From the NCBI GenBank assembly GCA_040902925.1, contig JBBDWJ010000199.1:1-22754 (forward strand): 22,754 nt of DNA, in the 5' to 3' direction. This stretch comes from JBBDWJ01 sp040902925 (lineage in GTDB: Bacteria > Acidobacteriota > Terriglobia > Bryobacterales > UBA6623). A program made the translations under genes and the position numbers. Positions 15,605-22,754 of this stretch are shown piece after piece. The notes under the pieces are model-generated. The model saw only the letters and a list, made by a program, of their open reading frames with translations. It was not told the origin of the DNA and did no database searches. Numbering within the stretch: the stretch's first letter is position 1; each line of letters opens with the position of its first letter.

Positions 15605-16519
15605 CTACATCATCCGCTTCAGGATGCGGTCCGACTGCTCCTTACTGATTCCCAGCGGGCGGTGCGCCATTGGGCCGCCGCTTTCGAGCACCGGCTCGAG
15701 TTGATCGAGCGTGGGCGTCGATTTCTGGAGGAACAGCCCGGTGTAAATCGTATCGCCCCACAGCAGGGCTTTTTCGCAGGCAGCCTTCCAGTCGCTGGGG
15801 TCGTGGCCCTCGTCCTCGAGCCGCTTGACGCGCTCTTTGAAGAAGCCGTAATCGTTGTCGTGGTTGAACGTGACACAAGGGCTAAAGACGTCGATGAGCG
15901 CAAAGCCCTTGTGCTCGATGCCTTTGCGGATCAGGCTTTGCATGTGCTTGGGATCGCCGCTGAATGCTCTCGCCACGAACGTCGCGCCGTTCATGATGGC
16001 GGAAGTAATCGGGTTCACCGGCATCTCGACGCTGCCGTAGGGCGTGCTCTTGGTTTTCATTCCGTCGCAGCTTGTCGGCGAGACCTGCCCTGTCGTCAAA
16101 CCGTAGATCTGGTTGTTCATCACCAGGTAGGTGATATCGACGTTGCGGCGGGCGATGTGTACAAAGTGGTTCCCGCCGATGCCGTAGCCGTCGCCATCGC
16201 CTCCGGTGCAGACCACCGTCAGCTCGTGGTTGGCCATCTGCACTCCGGTCGCGAACGCCAGGGCGCGGCCGTGCAGGGTGTGCATTCCGTAGGCGTTGAA
16301 ATAGCCGGGGAAGTTGGAAGAACAGCCAATTCCGCTGATGGTGACAACTTGGTGGGGCTGCCGGCCCATCTCGGCGCACACCGCTTGCAGGCTCCGCAGC
16401 ACGCCGAAGTCACCGCACCCCGGGCACCAGTCCGGCTCCACTTTTCCCTTGAAATCCTTCGCGGTCAGTTGTACCAGCTCATGGCCTTCGGCCAAGCCGG
16501 TTGTTACTCCTGCGCTCAT
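15605..16519 (-). CDS. korB: 2-oxoacid:ferredoxin oxidoreductase, beta subunit
   Basis: Beta (thiamine-diphosphate and iron-sulfur) subunit of a two-subunit 2-oxoacid:ferredoxin oxidoreductase, most like 2-oxoglutarate synthase, which interconverts 2-oxoglutarate and succinyl-CoA with ferredoxin. The 304 residues include WCPGCGDFGVL (31-41), with Cys32 and Cys35 as cluster ligands, a further Cys66 in GIGCSSNFPGY and the Cys of FSPCVTFN. The thiamine-diphosphate motif runs GDGDGYGIGGNH (107-118) to NN (135-136). The ATG at 16519 follows AGGAGG. It starts 38 bases after korA ends, so the two form an operon. Pyruvate or another oxoacid as substrate cannot be excluded. Confidence 0.93.
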   Translation of the reverse strand: MSAGVTTGLAEGHELVQLTAKDFKGKVEPDWCPGCGDFGVLRSLQAVCAEMGRQPHQVVTISGIGCSSNFPGYFNAYGMHTLHGRALAFATGVQMANHELTVVCTGGDGDGYGIGGNHFVHIARRNVDITYLVMNNQIYGLTTGQVSPTSCDGMKTKSTPYGSVEMPVNPITSAIMNGATFVARAFSGDPKHMQSLIRKGIEHKGFALIDVFSPCVTFNHDNDYGFFKERVKRLEDEGHDPSDWKAACEKALLWGDTIYTGLFLQKSTPTLDQLEPVLESGGPMAHRPLGISKEQSDRILKRMM

Positions 16520-16557
16520 GAGTCCTCCTCGATGTCGATCTATAAATGCGTTTTCCT

Positions 16558-18345
16558 CTAGACCATGACTTCGTGATCGGGCACGTAGTTCTTGGTCTTA
16601 CCGGCGAGCTGTTCGCGCACGCCGTTGACGATGTGATGCGGCATGAACGGCTCGCCATCGTATTTGCGAATGTGGCCGTCAGCCGCGAGGCCGGTTTCGC
16701 TCCGCAGGTAGCGGGCGAACTGCCCCGAGTAATTGTTCTCGACGATGATCGTGCGTTTGGCTCGCGAGAAAACCTCGGTGATAGCGTCGGCGTGGAGCGG
16801 CACAATCCACTTGACGGCGAGCTGGTTGGCGCTGATGCCGAGCGCATTCAACTGCTCGACGGCCTCCTGGATCACGCCGCGGGTCGAACCCCAGCCCACC
16901 AGCGTTACCTCGGCGTCGGCCGGCCCTTCGATCTCGGGCGGCGCGATGCGCTTCTCGATGCCCTCGAACTTGCGGGCCCGCTTTTCGACCATCTTGCGGC
17001 GCTTGATGGGGTTGGTGAATTCGTCGCTGATCAGCACGCCGTCTTCGTCGTGCTCGTCGGTCGCCACGACGTGGACGTAGCCTTTAGTTCCGGGAACCGC
17101 GCGCGGCGAAATTCCGCTCGGCGTGTCGAGATAGCGCTTGTAGCCGTTCGAGCCGGTTTTTGAATCCTCGGTGATCAACTGGCCGCGGTCGATTTTGGGC
17201 TGCATGTTGATCTGGTCGGGGTCGACGCTAAACGTGCCTTCGGAGATCAGCAGGTCCGAGATCACGAAGCCCGGGCACTGGCAGTGGTCGACGAGGTTGA
17301 ACAGCTCGGGCAGCGTGTTGAAGGCGTCGAGCGCGTCGGTGGGCGCTACGATGAAGCGCTGAAAATCGCCCTGGCTCGCGCCGAGCATCTGCCACAGGTC
17401 GCCTTGCTCGGTCTTGGTGGGCACGCCGGTCGAAGGGCCTGCGCGCATCACGTTGATGTAGACCACCGGGATCTCCATCATGCTGGCGGCGCCCACCGCT
17501 TCGGTCATCAAGGCGAACCCGCCGCCCGAGGTGGCGCACATTGTCCGGCAGCCGGCGTGCGCGGCGCCGATGGCCATATTGGCGACGCCGATCTCGTCTT
17601 CGACCTGCCGTACCATGATGTCCAGCTCGCGCGCGTTCTTCGCCATCCAGTGCAGCACGCCGCTCGAGGGGCTCATCGGGTAGGCGCAATAAAATTTGAC
17701 GCCGGCCGCCGCTCCGCCCATCGCCAGCGCGTCATTGCCGGTCCATACCGCGAGCGGTTTAGGCCCGCGCGGCAGCGGATCGGCGAACGGCTCGAAGTTG
17801 GCCTTGGCGTAGTCAAACCCCGCCCGCGCGACACTGACGTTTTCGTCGACCATCTCCTGGCCCTTGCGCTGGAACTGCAGCGTCAAGGCGTCGCCGAGCG
17901 TCTTGAAGTCGAGCCCGAGCAGGTGCATCATCACCCCGAGGGCCACGGTGTTCTGCACCAGCTTGTTGCGGTTGTTGTTGTTGAGCTCGTTGACAGGCAG
18001 GGGGCACAGCACGACCCCCTCGCTGTGGTCGCCGGGCTGGATGGCGTCGCTGTTATAGAGCACCCGCGATCCGGGGCCCATCAGCTTCAGGTGGCGGTTC
18101 ATCGTGTCCTGATTCAGGCACAGCAGCAGGTCCAGCTTGTCGCCGTGGTTCTGAACTTCGTCGTTGCGAACCCGGATGGTCAGGAAAATATGGCCGCCGC
18201 GAATGATCGATTGGTAAGCGTTATAGGCATAGAGATGAAGGCCGCGGCGGACGAACGAACGCGCCAGGATGCCGCCGGGTGTGGCGATACCCTGCCCTGC
18301 CGCGCCGCCGATGGCGAGAACAAAATCGAAGCTCTCCGCGCTCAT
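16558..18345 (-). CDS. korA: 2-oxoacid:ferredoxin oxidoreductase, fused gamma-alpha subunit
   Basis: A 595-residue fusion. Residues 1 to about 185 form the gamma domain (FVLAIGGAAGQGIATPGGILARS, NAYQSIIRGGHIF). The alpha part follows with the pyrimidine-binding region (YCAYPMSPSSGVLHWMAK, then VEDEIGVANMAIGAAHAG, CATSGGGFALMTEA, VPTKTEQGDLW) and the C-terminal transketolase-like domain (AEVTLVGWGSTRGVIQEA). It combines with KorB to make the complete enzyme, which passes electrons to ferredoxin. The ATG at 18345 follows GAGGTG. Such two-subunit enzymes occur in aerobes as well as anaerobes, as an alternative or addition to 2-oxoglutarate dehydrogenase. The promoter appears to lie at about 18589-18619, giving a leader of about 237 bases. 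Confidence 0.93.
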   Translation of the reverse strand: MSAESFDFVLAIGGAAGQGIATPGGILARSFVRRGLHLYAYNAYQSIIRGGHIFLTIRVRNDEVQNHGDKLDLLLCLNQDTMNRHLKLMGPGSRVLYNSDAIQPGDHSEGVVLCPLPVNELNNNNRNKLVQNTVALGVMMHLLGLDFKTLGDALTLQFQRKGQEMVDENVSVARAGFDYAKANFEPFADPLPRGPKPLAVWTGNDALAMGGAAAGVKFYCAYPMSPSSGVLHWMAKNARELDIMVRQVEDEIGVANMAIGAAHAGCRTMCATSGGGFALMTEAVGAASMMEIPVVYINVMRAGPSTGVPTKTEQGDLWQMLGASQGDFQRFIVAPTDALDAFNTLPELFNLVDHCQCPGFVISDLLISEGTFSVDPDQINMQPKIDRGQLITEDSKTGSNGYKRYLDTPSGISPRAVPGTKGYVHVVATDEHDEDGVLISDEFTNPIKRRKMVEKRARKFEGIEKRIAPPEIEGPADAEVTLVGWGSTRGVIQEAVEQLNALGISANQLAVKWIVPLHADAITEVFSRAKRTIIVENNYSGQFARYLRSETGLAADGHIRKYDGEPFMPHHIVNGVREQLAGKTKNYVPDHEVMV

Positions 18346-18574
18346 AAGGGCACCTCATGGCTTTCCGCGACGCCGGGGCCGGCCCGCCGAAAGCCCGTCA
18401 CAGAATGAAAACGTCCCTCGCGAGACAAACTCTCCCGGAAGGAACGGACTGAAGATCAAGCCGCGCCGGTGGAACACGATTCAACGATCAACTCGCCGGC
18501 GCACCTCCTCGGAAACTGATCGAAATCCTATGAGTGCCTTTATGTTTGCGTCACGCAGAGAAACGATGATGGTA

Positions 18575-18591
18575 AATGACGCGCGGTCATT
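18575..18591. promoter_or_regulatory. Palindrome overlapping the korA promoter
   Basis: aatgac-gcgcg-gtcatt is a perfect 6-bp inverted repeat with a 5-base centre. It overlaps the -10 element and the expected start of transcription, a typical repressor position. Confidence 0.4.
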
Positions 18592-18619
18592 ATAACACCG
18601 GGCAATCCAAACAAAGCAA
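18589..18619 (-). promoter_or_regulatory. Probable korAB promoter
   Basis: On the minus strand a perfect TATAAT (18594-18589) is preceded by TTGCTT at 19 bases or a CTTTGT at 16 bases. The -10 is consensus; the -35 is weak. Transcription would start near 18582. Confidence 0.45.
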
Positions 18620-18851
18620 CATATCTTTTGCGAGTATTTCGTCCGGCTCTGGAATTAATTAGTCAGAACCGGAAATAACGCTGGAGACTGCTCTGAAGGT
18701 GCCTGGCGTGCCCTCTTGACCTGGATTACATCGACACCGTGAATAGTGCTAACTATGGGTCTTAATTACTGTCAAAGTGCAATTTATTTCAAATTCAAGA
18801 ATGCCCTCGGAAGCTTCCTTAGCCCTCTATCGCGTGCCGAACAATAAAACC

Positions 18852-18879
18852 TTGATTCGCTAGAGGGACTAGATGTAAT
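18852..18879 (+). promoter_or_regulatory. Possible promoter of the pentapeptide-repeat gene
   Basis: TTGATT (18852-18857) and TGTAAT (18874-18879) are 16 bases apart, 83 bases before the preferred start. Match to consensus is moderate. Confidence 0.3.
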
Positions 18880-18961
18880 CTTGGTCTGAAAAATCCGTGC
18901 GGACGCGCCAGTGAGATCCGGCACTAGGAAAACGTGGGTGTGTCCGGAAAGGTGGGCCGTG

Positions 18962-19660
18962 ATGCCCGATCATCGCTGTATCGAGATACTTCGCAAAGGT
19001 GTGAGCGTTTGGAATTCCTGGCGGCAGGCGAACCCGCGGGTGCAACCCGACCTTTCGGAGACGCGGCTGATAGCCGCTGACCTGGCCGGCGCGGACCTGC
19101 GCGGCGCGGTGCTGCGGCACGCCGACTTGTGCCAGGCGCATCTCCAAGGGGCGGAGCTCGACGAAGCCGACCTGTGGGATGCAAAGCTCGAGCAGGCGGA
19201 CCTGCATGGCGCGCACTTGCATGGTGCAAGCCTTTGCCGCGCTCACATGGAAGGCGCCGACTTGGGCGAGGCCCGGCTCGAGCACGCCGACTTGTGGGAA
19301 AGCGACCTGGAAGGCGCTAATTTAGCGGGCGCGCACCTCGAAGACGCTGATCTGGGCGGGTGCAACCTCGACGAGGCCAACCTCGCGCACGCCCACCTCG
19401 AGCGCGCGCACCTGAATGTTGCCTTGATGGAGGGCGCCCGGCTCGCGGAAGCGCATCTCGAGGCAGCGCATTTCGGGGGAGCCAACCTGGCCGGGGCGGA
19501 CCTGCACGAAGCGCACGTGGAAGGCGCTAAGATGCGCTGGGCGCGGGGGCTCACCCAGCAGCAGATCGACGCCGCGATCGGGGACGAAGAAACAGAGCTG
19601 CCCGAGGACTTGGCCCGGCCGGAGCACTGGTGCACCAAGGCGGCCACAACGGCGGGCTGA
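18962..19660 (+). CDS. Pentapeptide-repeat protein
   Basis: A 232-residue protein made mostly of about 33 uninterrupted pentapeptides of the form A(D/N/H/other)Lxx, from PDLSE to AKM, which fold as a right-handed square beta-helix with four pentapeptides per turn (about eight turns). A short N-terminal segment precedes it and the tail GLTQQQIDAAIGDEETELP ending in RPEHW is a frequent C-terminus in this family. It is predicted cytoplasmic. Nine repeats have His at the outward position next to the core Leu, far more than usual, and several stack on one face. The ATG at 18962 follows AAAGGTGG; a GTG at 18911 is an alternative. Relatives include DNA-gyrase-protecting mimics, but most have no known function. 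Confidence 0.9.
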   Translation: MPDHRCIEILRKGVSVWNSWRQANPRVQPDLSETRLIAADLAGADLRGAVLRHADLCQAHLQGAELDEADLWDAKLEQADLHGAHLHGASLCRAHMEGADLGEARLEHADLWESDLEGANLAGAHLEDADLGGCNLDEANLAHAHLERAHLNVALMEGARLAEAHLEAAHFGGANLAGADLHEAHVEGAKMRWARGLTQQQIDAAIGDEETELPEDLARPEHWCTKAATTAG

Positions 19661-19683
19661 CTGTCTTTGCCTGACTTCGCGTG

Positions 19684-19836
19684 GGGACCGGCACTCCTGC
19701 CCTGTCCAACGCCGCACCGCAGGTGCGGCAGGACCCCTCTTTTGCCTTTTGCACTTTGCCTTTTGCCTTGCTTTGTCTTTGCCCCGCCGCGAGTAAAATG
19801 GCCAAACTCGAGGGACCGGCACTTCCTGCGTGTCCC
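19684..19836. repeat. Two copies of a short dispersed repeat flanking a TTTTGCC-rich tract
   Basis: gggaccggcactcctgccct opens the copy at 19684-19707; 19812-19836 begins gggaccggcacttcctgcgt and ends tgtccc. Each has GGGAC and GTCC(C) ends that can pair. The end of the window carries a similar palindrome (22726-22747). Confidence 0.5.
19711..19729 (+). terminator. Possible terminator after the pentapeptide-repeat gene
   Basis: gccgcacc-gca-ggtgcggc forms a perfect 8-bp stem with a 3-base loop, 51 bases after the stop codon. A T-rich run (CTCTTTTGCCTTTTG) follows about 7 bases later, not immediately, so efficiency is uncertain. Confidence 0.4.
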
Positions 19837-20004
19837 CCGCCGCGAACGAAGCGGAGGATCGAGCCCCTCCTTCGGCGATCCGCCGGTCGGCGCTCCAAAC
19901 CACAGACCTGACGGAAACTCCGCGAACCGTGCACTCGCCGTCGGCCCGCATCTCGAGGTCGGCGTGGCCGTACGTTTCTCGCTGCCTGTACCCTAAGAGC
20001 AGCG

Positions 20005-20652
20005 GTGAACTACCTCGCTCATCTGTTCCTCGCCGGGGATAACCCGGCCTATCTCGTCGGGCATATGCTGGGCGACTTCGTGAAACTTCGCGAGATCGCC
20101 GCCTATCGGCCCGAAATTCAAATCGGGATTCGCATGCACCAGCGCGTGGATGCGTTCAGCGATAGCCACACGGTATTCGCCGCCAGCCGCCGCCGGTTCC
20201 AGCCGCCGTATCGACGTTACGCCGGAATTCTCGTCGATCTAGCTTACGACCACTTTCTGGCGACGCAATGGGACAACTATTCGCCCGGGGTGAGCTTGCC
20301 GCAGTTCACGCAGCGGGCCTATGCGGTTTTGCAGGCCCAAGAGGCAATTCTGCCTGGGCGTTTGCAGCGTATGTTGCCCCACATGGTCGAGGGCGACTGG
20401 CTCTGTTCCTACCAGGACCTGGACAACGTGGCGCGGGCTTTGCGGGGGATTTCTCGGCGCCTGCGCCGTGAGAATCCATTGGACGACGCTCTGGGCGCGC
20501 TACAGGAAAACTATACCGGTCTGAATCGTGATTTTCAGTTGTTCTTTCCGCGGTTGGTGGAGTTCGCGGCTCAGTTGGACCTGGCGTCTAGCAATGTAGT
20601 CGCGGACGGGCTCGCGCGCGGCGGGAGTGCGCAACTTCCCGCTGACGCTTGA
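20005..20652 (+). CDS. acpH: Acyl-carrier-protein phosphodiesterase family protein
   Basis: Family of AcpH, which removes the 4'-phosphopantetheine arm from acyl carrier protein (HD-like metal hydrolase fold, formerly DUF479). The order of motifs fits: MNYLAHLFLAG, VGHMLGDFVK, GIRMHQRVDAFSDSH, RRRFQPPYRRYAGILVDLAYDHFLATQW, and a helical C-terminal half. The conserved Asp and His residues (GDF, MHQRVD, SDSH, YDHF) would bind the metal. At 215 residues it is slightly longer than E. coli AcpH (193). The start is GTG at 20005, chosen because it gives the family's MNYLAHL opening; no strong ribosome-binding site precedes it. Relatives outside gammaproteobacteria are poorly tested, so substrate is inferred. 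Confidence 0.85.
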   Translation: MNYLAHLFLAGDNPAYLVGHMLGDFVKLREIAAYRPEIQIGIRMHQRVDAFSDSHTVFAASRRRFQPPYRRYAGILVDLAYDHFLATQWDNYSPGVSLPQFTQRAYAVLQAQEAILPGRLQRMLPHMVEGDWLCSYQDLDNVARALRGISRRLRRENPLDDALGALQENYTGLNRDFQLFFPRLVEFAAQLDLASSNVVADGLARGGSAQLPADA

Positions 20653-21005
20653 GGCCGCGCCGAATTCTCAAGTTTGTAATCAAACGAACAACTCCAGAAT
20701 TTCGCGGCAGGCTGGATCTTGTTTGGCCTGTCGTGCCTATTGCACCTGTCGCGGCGCATCGCGGCTAGCTGCGTTGACCAAGCAATAAATAGCTGCCATG
20801 CGGGCGGCAGCACTTGCCAGCATGGACGGATTGGCGAGGGCTTGCTACCGGGCCCAGCGTTCGTGCGTCTATTGAATTACCCACCACGCGTCGGTAGGTT
20901 TAGCGTGGGCGCTTACCATTCAGCGCTGAAACTCAAGGGCGATGGCATGCATCAGACTAATGGAAACTACAAGTAAGCACCCACTGAAACTGGAGGCACA
21001 TCCCA
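20653..21005. other. Intergenic region before the HtrA gene
   Basis: No gene is supported in these 353 bases; an 85-codon frame at 20719-20976 has no family features and runs almost to the next gene. TTGACC at 20774-20779 is a possible -35 but no matching -10 is seen. No clear heat-shock or sigma-E type promoter was found. Confidence 0.5.
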
Positions 21006-22535
21006 ATGAGCATACGTAAGTCTCGATTCGGTGTGTCAGCCTTGGCCGCCGTTGGCGTGGCCGTGCTGGCCACCCTGATGGTGATTGAGGGCCCGCCTTC
21101 GTGGGCCGACCGCGCCGGCCTGACGACCTCAGCGCTGGCCAACACCTTGCAAAAGGCCGACGTGCCTGAGTTGGGCCCGGCGCGGCGCGGACCTGACACG
21201 GGCCAACTCCCCGTAAGCGGCACGTTCGCGCCGGTATTGGAGAAAACCACTCCGGCTGTAGTCAGCATCACCACTTCTCGCGTTGTGGAGTCGACTGGCC
21301 GCGAGAACTTGCCCGGCATTCCGTTTTTCTTCGGACCCAATGGCCCATCGTTTGAGGGCCCCAGCCCCGACGAGCCCGGCCCAGGGCGGCGGCAAATGGG
21401 CTCCGGCTCCGGCGTCATTGTCGGCCCCAACGGTTTGATCGTGACCAACGATCACGTCGTTGATGGTGCGTCGAAAGTAGAAGTTCATCTTTCGGACCGG
21501 CGGCATTTTACGGCCGAGGTGATCGGCAGCGATTCCAAGACCGATATCGCGGTTCTGAAAATCGACGCCAAAGACCTGCCCGTGCTTCGTTTCGGCAATT
21601 CCGATGGCGTTCGAGTTGGCGATCTCGCGCTGGCGATCGGCAACCCGTTTGGCATCGGCCAGACCGTGACGATGGGCATTGTCGGCGCTACGGGGCGCGG
21701 CAACCTCGGCATTGAAGATTACGAGGATTTCATCCAGACCGACGCGGCGATCAACCCCGGCAACTCGGGCGGCGCTTTGATCAACACGCAAGGCGAGCTG
21801 ATCGGCATTAACACGGCGATTCTGTCTCGCGGCGGCGGCAACCATGGCGTCGGCTTCGCCGTGCCGGTGAATCTGGCCCATAGCGTGATGAAGCAGTTGA
21901 TCGAGAGCGGCCACGTATCGCGTGGTTATCTGGGCGTCGGCATCCAGGACCTGACGCCAGACATGGCGCAAAAATTCAACGCTCCCGACCACTTGGGAGC
22001 TCTCGTCCGCGACGTGACGCCGGATAGCCCCGGCGAAGCAGCGGGTCTGCAGCGCGGCGACGTCATCCGCGAAGTCAACGGCGACCGTGTTCGCGATACC
22101 CGCGAGCTGCGGCTGAAGATCAGCGGCACCGCTCCGGGCGAATCCGTCAAGCTGGCCGTTCTTCGCGATGGCGCCGAAAAGGCGCTGACCGCGAAGCTGG
22201 GCGAGCTGCCCGGCGAAGAGCAGACCGCGCGCTCAACCACATCCGGAACGAGCGCACTCGCGGGCCTGCAAGTCACCGAGCTGACCGCGGATGTCGCGCG
22301 GGAGTTGAAGCTCGAGCCGGGCACGCGGGGCGTGGTTGTCACCAACGTTGCGCCTGGCAGCGCGGCCCAGGAGTCTGGCCTGCAGCGCGCCGACGTGATC
22401 ATGGAGATCAATCGCAAACCGGTGACGAGTGTTGCCGAGTTTCGCGCGGGCGTCAGCGCGGCTGGCAAAGAGTCGATCCTCATGCTGGTCAACCGTGGCG
22501 GCAACGTCCTGTTCATGGTCGTTGAATCCCGCTAA
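21006..22535 (+). CDS. degP: Do family periplasmic serine protease (DegP/HtrA)
   Basis: Envelope quality-control protease and chaperone that degrades or refolds misfolded exported proteins. The 509 residues open with a basic start and a hydrophobic segment (10-27), a signal peptide or anchor. The trypsin-like domain has its catalytic triad at His150 (TNDHVVDG), Asp180 (SKTDIAVLK) and Ser254 (NPGNSGGAL). Two PDZ domains follow: about 300-390 (SRGYLGVGIQDL, GALVRDVTPDSPGEAAGLQRGDVI) and about 415-505 (RGVVVTNVAPGSAAQESGLQRADVI). A Gly/Pro-rich loop (104-129) corresponds to the LA loop. The ATG at 21006 follows GGAGG. It is a single-gene unit closed by a strong terminator. DegQ or DegS-like naming is equally possible. 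Confidence 0.95.
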   Translation: MSIRKSRFGVSALAAVGVAVLATLMVIEGPPSWADRAGLTTSALANTLQKADVPELGPARRGPDTGQLPVSGTFAPVLEKTTPAVVSITTSRVVESTGRENLPGIPFFFGPNGPSFEGPSPDEPGPGRRQMGSGSGVIVGPNGLIVTNDHVVDGASKVEVHLSDRRHFTAEVIGSDSKTDIAVLKIDAKDLPVLRFGNSDGVRVGDLALAIGNPFGIGQTVTMGIVGATGRGNLGIEDYEDFIQTDAAINPGNSGGALINTQGELIGINTAILSRGGGNHGVGFAVPVNLAHSVMKQLIESGHVSRGYLGVGIQDLTPDMAQKFNAPDHLGALVRDVTPDSPGEAAGLQRGDVIREVNGDRVRDTRELRLKISGTAPGESVKLAVLRDGAEKALTAKLGELPGEEQTARSTTSGTSALAGLQVTELTADVARELKLEPGTRGVVVTNVAPGSAAQESGLQRADVIMEINRKPVTSVAEFRAGVSAAGKESILMLVNRGGNVLFMVVESR

Positions 22536-22543
22536 CCTGCAAA

Positions 22544-22584
22544 CCGGGGCCGCCGGACGGACTGGGTTCGTTCGGCGGCTCCGG
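22544..22584 (+). terminator. Rho-independent terminator of the HtrA gene
   Basis: ccggggccgccggacg (22544-22559) pairs with cgttcggcggctccgg (22569-22584) over all 16 positions, two of them G-U, around a 9-base loop. GATTTTCTT follows directly. It starts 8 bases after the stop codon. Confidence 0.85.
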
Positions 22585-22725
22585 GATTTTCTTCCGCTCC
22601 CCCCTGTTGCAGGCATTCCGCATTTCGCTTCCTTACTTTCGTGTTTGGTTTACCGGCGCAAGAGAGCTGTTCGGGAGCCTGCTAAACCCTGTTTGGCTAA
22701 GGCGTTGCCGTCGCTTCGCTCCGGC

Positions 22726-22747
22726 GGACAGGCGGGAGCGCCTGTCC
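22726..22747. repeat. Short palindromic intergenic repeat
   Basis: ggacaggcg (22726-22734) and cgcctgtcc (22739-22747) form a perfect 9-bp stem with loop ggag. This resembles the GGACAGGC/GCCTGTCC elements dispersed between genes in acidobacterial genomes; the window ends seven bases later, so its full extent is unseen. Confidence 0.6.
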
Positions 22748-22754
22748 CTACTTG

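Larger units (their letters stand above)
18346..18961. other. Divergent intergenic region between korA and the pentapeptide gene
   Basis: These 616 bases hold no convincing gene. The part from about 18590 to 18890 is AT-richer than its surroundings and carries the likely korA promoter and operator, a weaker promoter for the pentapeptide gene, an imperfect inverted repeat (ccggctctg 18643-18651 with cagaaccgg 18664-18672) and a 7-bp pair (ccctcta 18823-18829, tagaggg 18861-18867). A small RNA is possible but not shown. Confidence 0.6.
19661..20004. other. Repeat-rich intergenic region
   Basis: This 344-base stretch has no convincing gene. It contains two related copies of a GGGACCGGCAC-type short repeat (19684-19707 and 19812-19836), a GC-rich hairpin (19711-19729) and a pyrimidine tract of repeated TTTTGCC units (about 19740-19783). 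The translation of the remainder is low in hydrophobic residues and looks non-coding. Confidence 0.6.

Noticed and set aside
17284..18408. A 374-codon plus-strand frame opposite korA
   Set aside because: Shadow of a fully motif-supported oxidoreductase subunit; no family features.
18869..19285. Minus-strand frame opposite the pentapeptide-repeat gene, itself looking repetitive
   Set aside because: Its repeats are the reverse complement of the pentapeptide codons; the plus strand has the family C-terminus and a ribosome-binding site.
20719..20976. An 85-codon frame before the HtrA gene
   Set aside because: No ribosome-binding site or domain features, and its composition resembles the surrounding non-coding DNA.

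Overview
The window is GC-rich bacterial chromosome, most likely from the Acidobacteriota (Bryobacterales/Solibacter-like). This is an inference from gene content: a Ser/Thr kinase followed by a membrane segment, a TolB-like domain and TPRs, beside an ECF sigma factor; Tat-exported sulfatase and sugar-isomerase proteins; a fused gamma-alpha 2-oxoacid:ferredoxin oxidoreductase; and scattered short GGGACA/TGTCCC inverted repeats. No 16S gene or other lineage marker is present.

Layout. 32-4138 (minus strand): Tat/lipoprotein sulfatase, a repeat cluster (1625-1795), the ribosome-maturation GTPase RsgA, a long unexplained CTAG-rich intergenic stretch (2876-3304) and a Tat-exported xylose-isomerase-like TIM-barrel protein. 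4432-4507: tRNA-Ala(GGC). 4555-8247: a probable small integrative island. It is bounded by imperfect 19-bp direct repeats; the left one lies beside the tRNA and the C-terminal remnant of a probable tyrosine recombinase. Inside are a class II Fic AMPylase-like gene with a consensus promoter placed so that its mRNA could be leaderless, and a translationally coupled pair: a CcbP-like calcium-binding protein and a 395-residue conserved protein of unknown function.

8227-13783 (minus strand): one probable operon in the order ECF sigma factor, Ser/Thr kinase, 67-residue protein, TPR/GT41 O-GlcNAc-transferase-like protein. The kinase is cut by an in-frame TAG one codon before the KGIVHRD catalytic loop. 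The operon diverges from a DyP-type peroxidase (13975-15357), with a 16-bp palindrome between them.

15605-18345 (minus strand): korA-korB, encoding a two-subunit 2-oxoacid:ferredoxin oxidoreductase, with a promoter and overlapping palindrome upstream. 18962-22535 (plus strand): a pentapeptide-repeat protein with an unusual number of histidines, an acyl-carrier-protein phosphodiesterase homologue, and a DegP/HtrA periplasmic protease ending in a strong intrinsic terminator.

Most promising for novelty: the island with its two-gene module; the kinase plus O-GlcNAc-transferase operon with its interrupted kinase; the histidine ladder predicted on the pentapeptide helix; and the non-coding stretch at 2876-3304. 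All functions are read from motifs by eye; no database search was run.
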